A stretch of DNA of 60,312 nt from JBOGUF01 sp050696075 (GTDB lineage Bacteria > Chloroflexota > Chloroflexia > Thermomicrobiales > UBA6265), in contig JBOGUF010000075.1 in NCBI GenBank assembly GCA_050696075.1, forward strand, positions 1 through 60,312. Direction: 5' to 3'. A program made the translations under genes and the position numbers. Below are positions 58,710 through 60,312 of this stretch, piece by piece; the stretch's first letter is position 1, and every line of letters starts with the position of its first letter. Under the pieces are notes generated by a model. It did no database searches, was not told the origin of the DNA, and saw only the letters and a program-made list of their open reading frames with translations.

Positions 58710-59602
58710 AAGCTGGTCGCCTCCATCACCTTCTTGCCGCTCTGGCGCGCCAGGTGGACGTAGATGGCGGTGGTGTCCAGCCGGGCGTGGCCCATCCACT
58801 CCTTGAGCTGGTAGGGGCTGACCCCGCTCTGGGCTTTGTAGGAGGCAAACGTATGCCTGAGTGAGTGCGGCGTCACCCGCTTGGTGATCGCAGCCATCCG
58901 GCAGTACTTCTCCAACATGTCGCGTACGCCCCATTCTTTCAAGGGCTCGCCGTCGCGATTCAGAAAGAGATGGTCGTACGGCGAGGTTTCCCGTAGGGAC
59001 AGCCACGTCTTGAGGGAGCGAGTACCTTTCTTCTCCAATTCAATCGTGCGGGCGGCCATGCCCTTGCCGACCCGAACGGTGAGGGTGCCCACCTCTAAGT
59101 CGATATCGCCGAGTCGCAGCTCACAGAGTTCGCTGATGCGGATCCCCGTCTGGAGAAAGAGCGTCAGGATGCAGAAGTCGCGGGGATGTCCCCCGGCGGC
59201 AGCCAGCAGGCGGTTGTACTCCTCGGGGGTGAGAAAGTTGCGGCTTTTGCGCTCGCGTTTGGGGGTGTCGACGCCCTCCACCGGCGAGTCCTCAATGGCG
59301 CCGGCGATCTTGAGATAGCGGAAGAACTCACGAATGGCCGCCAGTTTCCTGGCCCGCGAAACGCCGGATAAACCCTCGCGCGCCAGATGCGCCAGGAACT
59401 CGTTGAGGTCATCGGTGGTGACATCCGCCGGGTCAGTCAGTAGCGGATTCTCCGCCTGCAGCCAGGTGGAAAGCTGGATCAGATCTGAGCGGTAGGCGCG
59501 CAGCGTCTGGGGACTGCGGTTACGCCCTTCCTGGGTGCGAACGAAGCGCTCAATGGCGCCGAGAAACGACGAAACGTTGGAAGATGGGTTGCGATAGGTC
59601 AT
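58706..59602 (-). CDS. Tyrosine recombinase (XerC/XerD-like integrase)
   Basis: About 298 residues. SAM-like core-binding domain first, then the catalytic domain with Arg155 (TGIRISEL), Lys180 (VRVGKGM), His246/Arg249 (TPHSLRHTFAS), His272 (MGHARLDTTA) and Tyr281 (IYVHL), so all catalytic residues are present. The ATG at 59602 has AGGAGG eight bases upstream; an ATG at 59608 is close by. It could mobilise the island or small units within it. Adjacent to the CBASS operon and coupled to a small ORF. Confidence 0.92.
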   Translation of the reverse strand: MTYRNPSSNVSSFLGAIERFVRTQEGRNRSPQTLRAYRSDLIQLSTWLQAENPLLTDPADVTTDDLNEFLAHLAREGLSGVSRARKLAAIREFFRYLKIAGAIEDSPVEGVDTPKRERKSRNFLTPEEYNRLLAAAGGHPRDFCILTLFLQTGIRISELCELRLGDIDLEVGTLTVRVGKGMAARTIELEKKGTRSLKTWLSLRETSPYDHLFLNRDGEPLKEWGVRDMLEKYCRMAAITKRVTPHSLRHTFASYKAQSGVSPYQLKEWMGHARLDTTAIYVHLARQSGKKVMEATSL

Positions 59603-60028
59603 GTTCATGTCCTCCTTGTGGTTCCACGGTATCAAGACCGCGACGCATCCACAAACGGAGGCGCAGCAAAAAGAAGGCCTGATAACACGTAAACAAATCC
59701 ATTATCTTGGACCACCCGGCTATGCTGTCAAGAGGCAAATCGGACCGGCTGGGCCAGAGAATGGCCGTTATCTGGGGAAGGAATTGACTGAGGCACTTAG
59801 ACCTCAACACTTCATGAATCGCCACTGTCAAGCCCGTGTGCATTGACGAAGTAAGATGCAGATGACATAAGACGGATCCTGGGTGGTTCACGTAGCTCAC
59901 AGCGCCCACGGTCCAACTCAAACTGGCCCCGAGTGGTTGAATGACGCTGATGAGTTGCGTCGCTTATCTAGATCAAGTTTCATGTAGTTAACGCTGCGGT
60001 GAATTGATCAATGCGATGGAGGCCAACG
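59603..60028. other. Non-coding stretch upstream of the recombinase
   Basis: About 425 bases that look less GC-rich than neighbouring genes. Apart from the possible promoter I see no supported ORF, no tRNA and no clear copy of the tRNA-Lys 3' end that would mark an attachment site. Confidence 0.4.
59701..59731 (-). promoter_or_regulatory. Possible promoter of the recombinase gene
   Basis: Minus strand: perfect -35 TTGACA (59726-59731) and GATAAT (59701-59706) with a long 19-base spacer, about 100 bases upstream of the recombinase start. Confidence 0.35.
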
Positions 60029-60205
60029 ATGCAGAACCAAGCAGGGTCGGAGCGGCTTTCGAACCAGAATCCAGCGGATCTCGGCGAACCTCCGGAAGTG
60101 ACGGACAGGAGACTCGAGGAATATAAGTTGCTGCGGGCAGAAGCCATGAAGCGCATGGAATTTAGGTATGCCAGGGTTCAGCTAACTAACCCCGTGTGCA
60201 GGTAA
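60029..60205 (+). CDS. Hypothetical small protein
   Basis: 58 residues from an ATG preceded by GGAGG at six bases. Highly charged and mostly helical in the second half (VTDRRLEEYKLLRAEAMKRM). No family recognised. The SD supports it being real, and a further gene with its own SD starts just downstream. Confidence 0.45.
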   Translation: MQNQAGSERLSNQNPADLGEPPEVTDRRLEEYKLLRAEAMKRMEFRYARVQLTNPVCR

Positions 60206-60225
60206 TTTCAGGTCAGGAGGTGGGC

Positions 60226-60312
60226 GTGTTGCAAGGGGGGATGCCCCAGGGTGGCACTGATCAGGGTCACCAGGGTATGGCTGAGCACCTTGCGCAGCAC
60301 GCGGCTGCTGAG
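60226..60312 (+). CDS. Start of an unidentified gene, cut by the window end
   Basis: GTG start with AGGAGG five bases upstream. 29 codons stay open to the end and encode a Gly/Gln/His/Ala-rich beginning (GGMPQGGTDQGHQGM). Too short to assign. Confidence 0.4.
   Translation, partial: MLQGGMPQGGTDQGHQGMAEHLAQHAAAE

Noticed and set aside
41168..60312. Prophage
   Set aside because: No capsid, portal, terminase, tail or lysis genes are present. The TS-like and Nmad genes alone do not make a phage.
1..60312. CRISPR arrays, insertion sequences, transposases, rRNA
   Set aside because: No regularly spaced repeats, DDE/HUH transposase motifs, IS termini or rRNA signatures were seen on either strand.

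Overview
The window is a GC-rich bacterial chromosome segment. Leaderless-looking promoters, GTG/TTG starts, HrcA/CIRCE control of dnaJ, a fused sugar-ABC permease and an S-(hydroxymethyl)mycothiol dehydrogenase-like enzyme fit Chloroflexota, perhaps Thermomicrobia-like. That assignment is an inference: no rRNA or other decisive marker is present.

The first 41 kb is ordinary core and metabolic DNA. It opens with an initiator tRNA, a DUF2342 zincin, purH, an MDR alcohol dehydrogenase, an M42 peptidase with a MarR regulator divergent from a WrbA-like flavodoxin, a MOSC protein and tRNA-Arg. A six-gene minus-strand operon (13.5 to 7.6 kb) follows, holding two PLP enzymes, a NodB-type deacetylase, an amidohydrolase and an MBL-fold hydrolase. 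Next come an ADP-ribosylglycohydrolase, a sulfite-oxidase-like enzyme, a frameshifted GNAT, dnaJ under CIRCE, tRNA-Gln and a glmU-prs-CNNM-birA operon. Then come a fatty-acid oxidation operon (acyl-CoA dehydrogenase, thiolase, gamma carbonic anhydrase-like protein, enoyl-CoA hydratase, EtfB, EtfA, FixC), a large BNR-repeat protein, a RecB-nuclease/SF1-helicase fusion and a sugar ABC operon with a fused double permease.

From tRNA-Lys (41.2 kb) to the right end the content changes to an accessory island. It holds four groups. (1) An XRE regulator, an ImmA/IrrE metallopeptidase fused to a chagasin (I42) cysteine-protease inhibitor, and a prodomain-less papain-like protease that overlaps it by 4 bp. 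(2) A divergent nucleotide- or DNA-modification cluster: holo-ACP synthase, two thymidylate synthase homologues and an acyl carrier protein on one side; a 5-hmdU-kinase-helical/alpha-GPT-pyrophosphorylase-like protein, an Nmad1 (DUF1599) protein and a TylF-type methyltransferase on the other. (3) Several uncharacterised genes: a two-TM protein, a cysteine-less thioredoxin-fold protein and a P-loop NTPase. (4) A CBASS-like operon with two different CD-NTase-like enzymes around one nucleoside-phosphorylase/SAVED effector, followed by a XerC/D-type tyrosine recombinase coupled to a small ORF.

Two small-protein families each occur twice in the island, which suggests it grew by repeated insertion. 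The most novel candidate is the protease-inhibitor-fusion/protease pair, which looks like a toxin-antitoxin module working through a tight inhibitor. The carrier-protein-linked thymine-modification cluster beside it is the second. All functions are read from sequence motifs by eye; no database search was possible.
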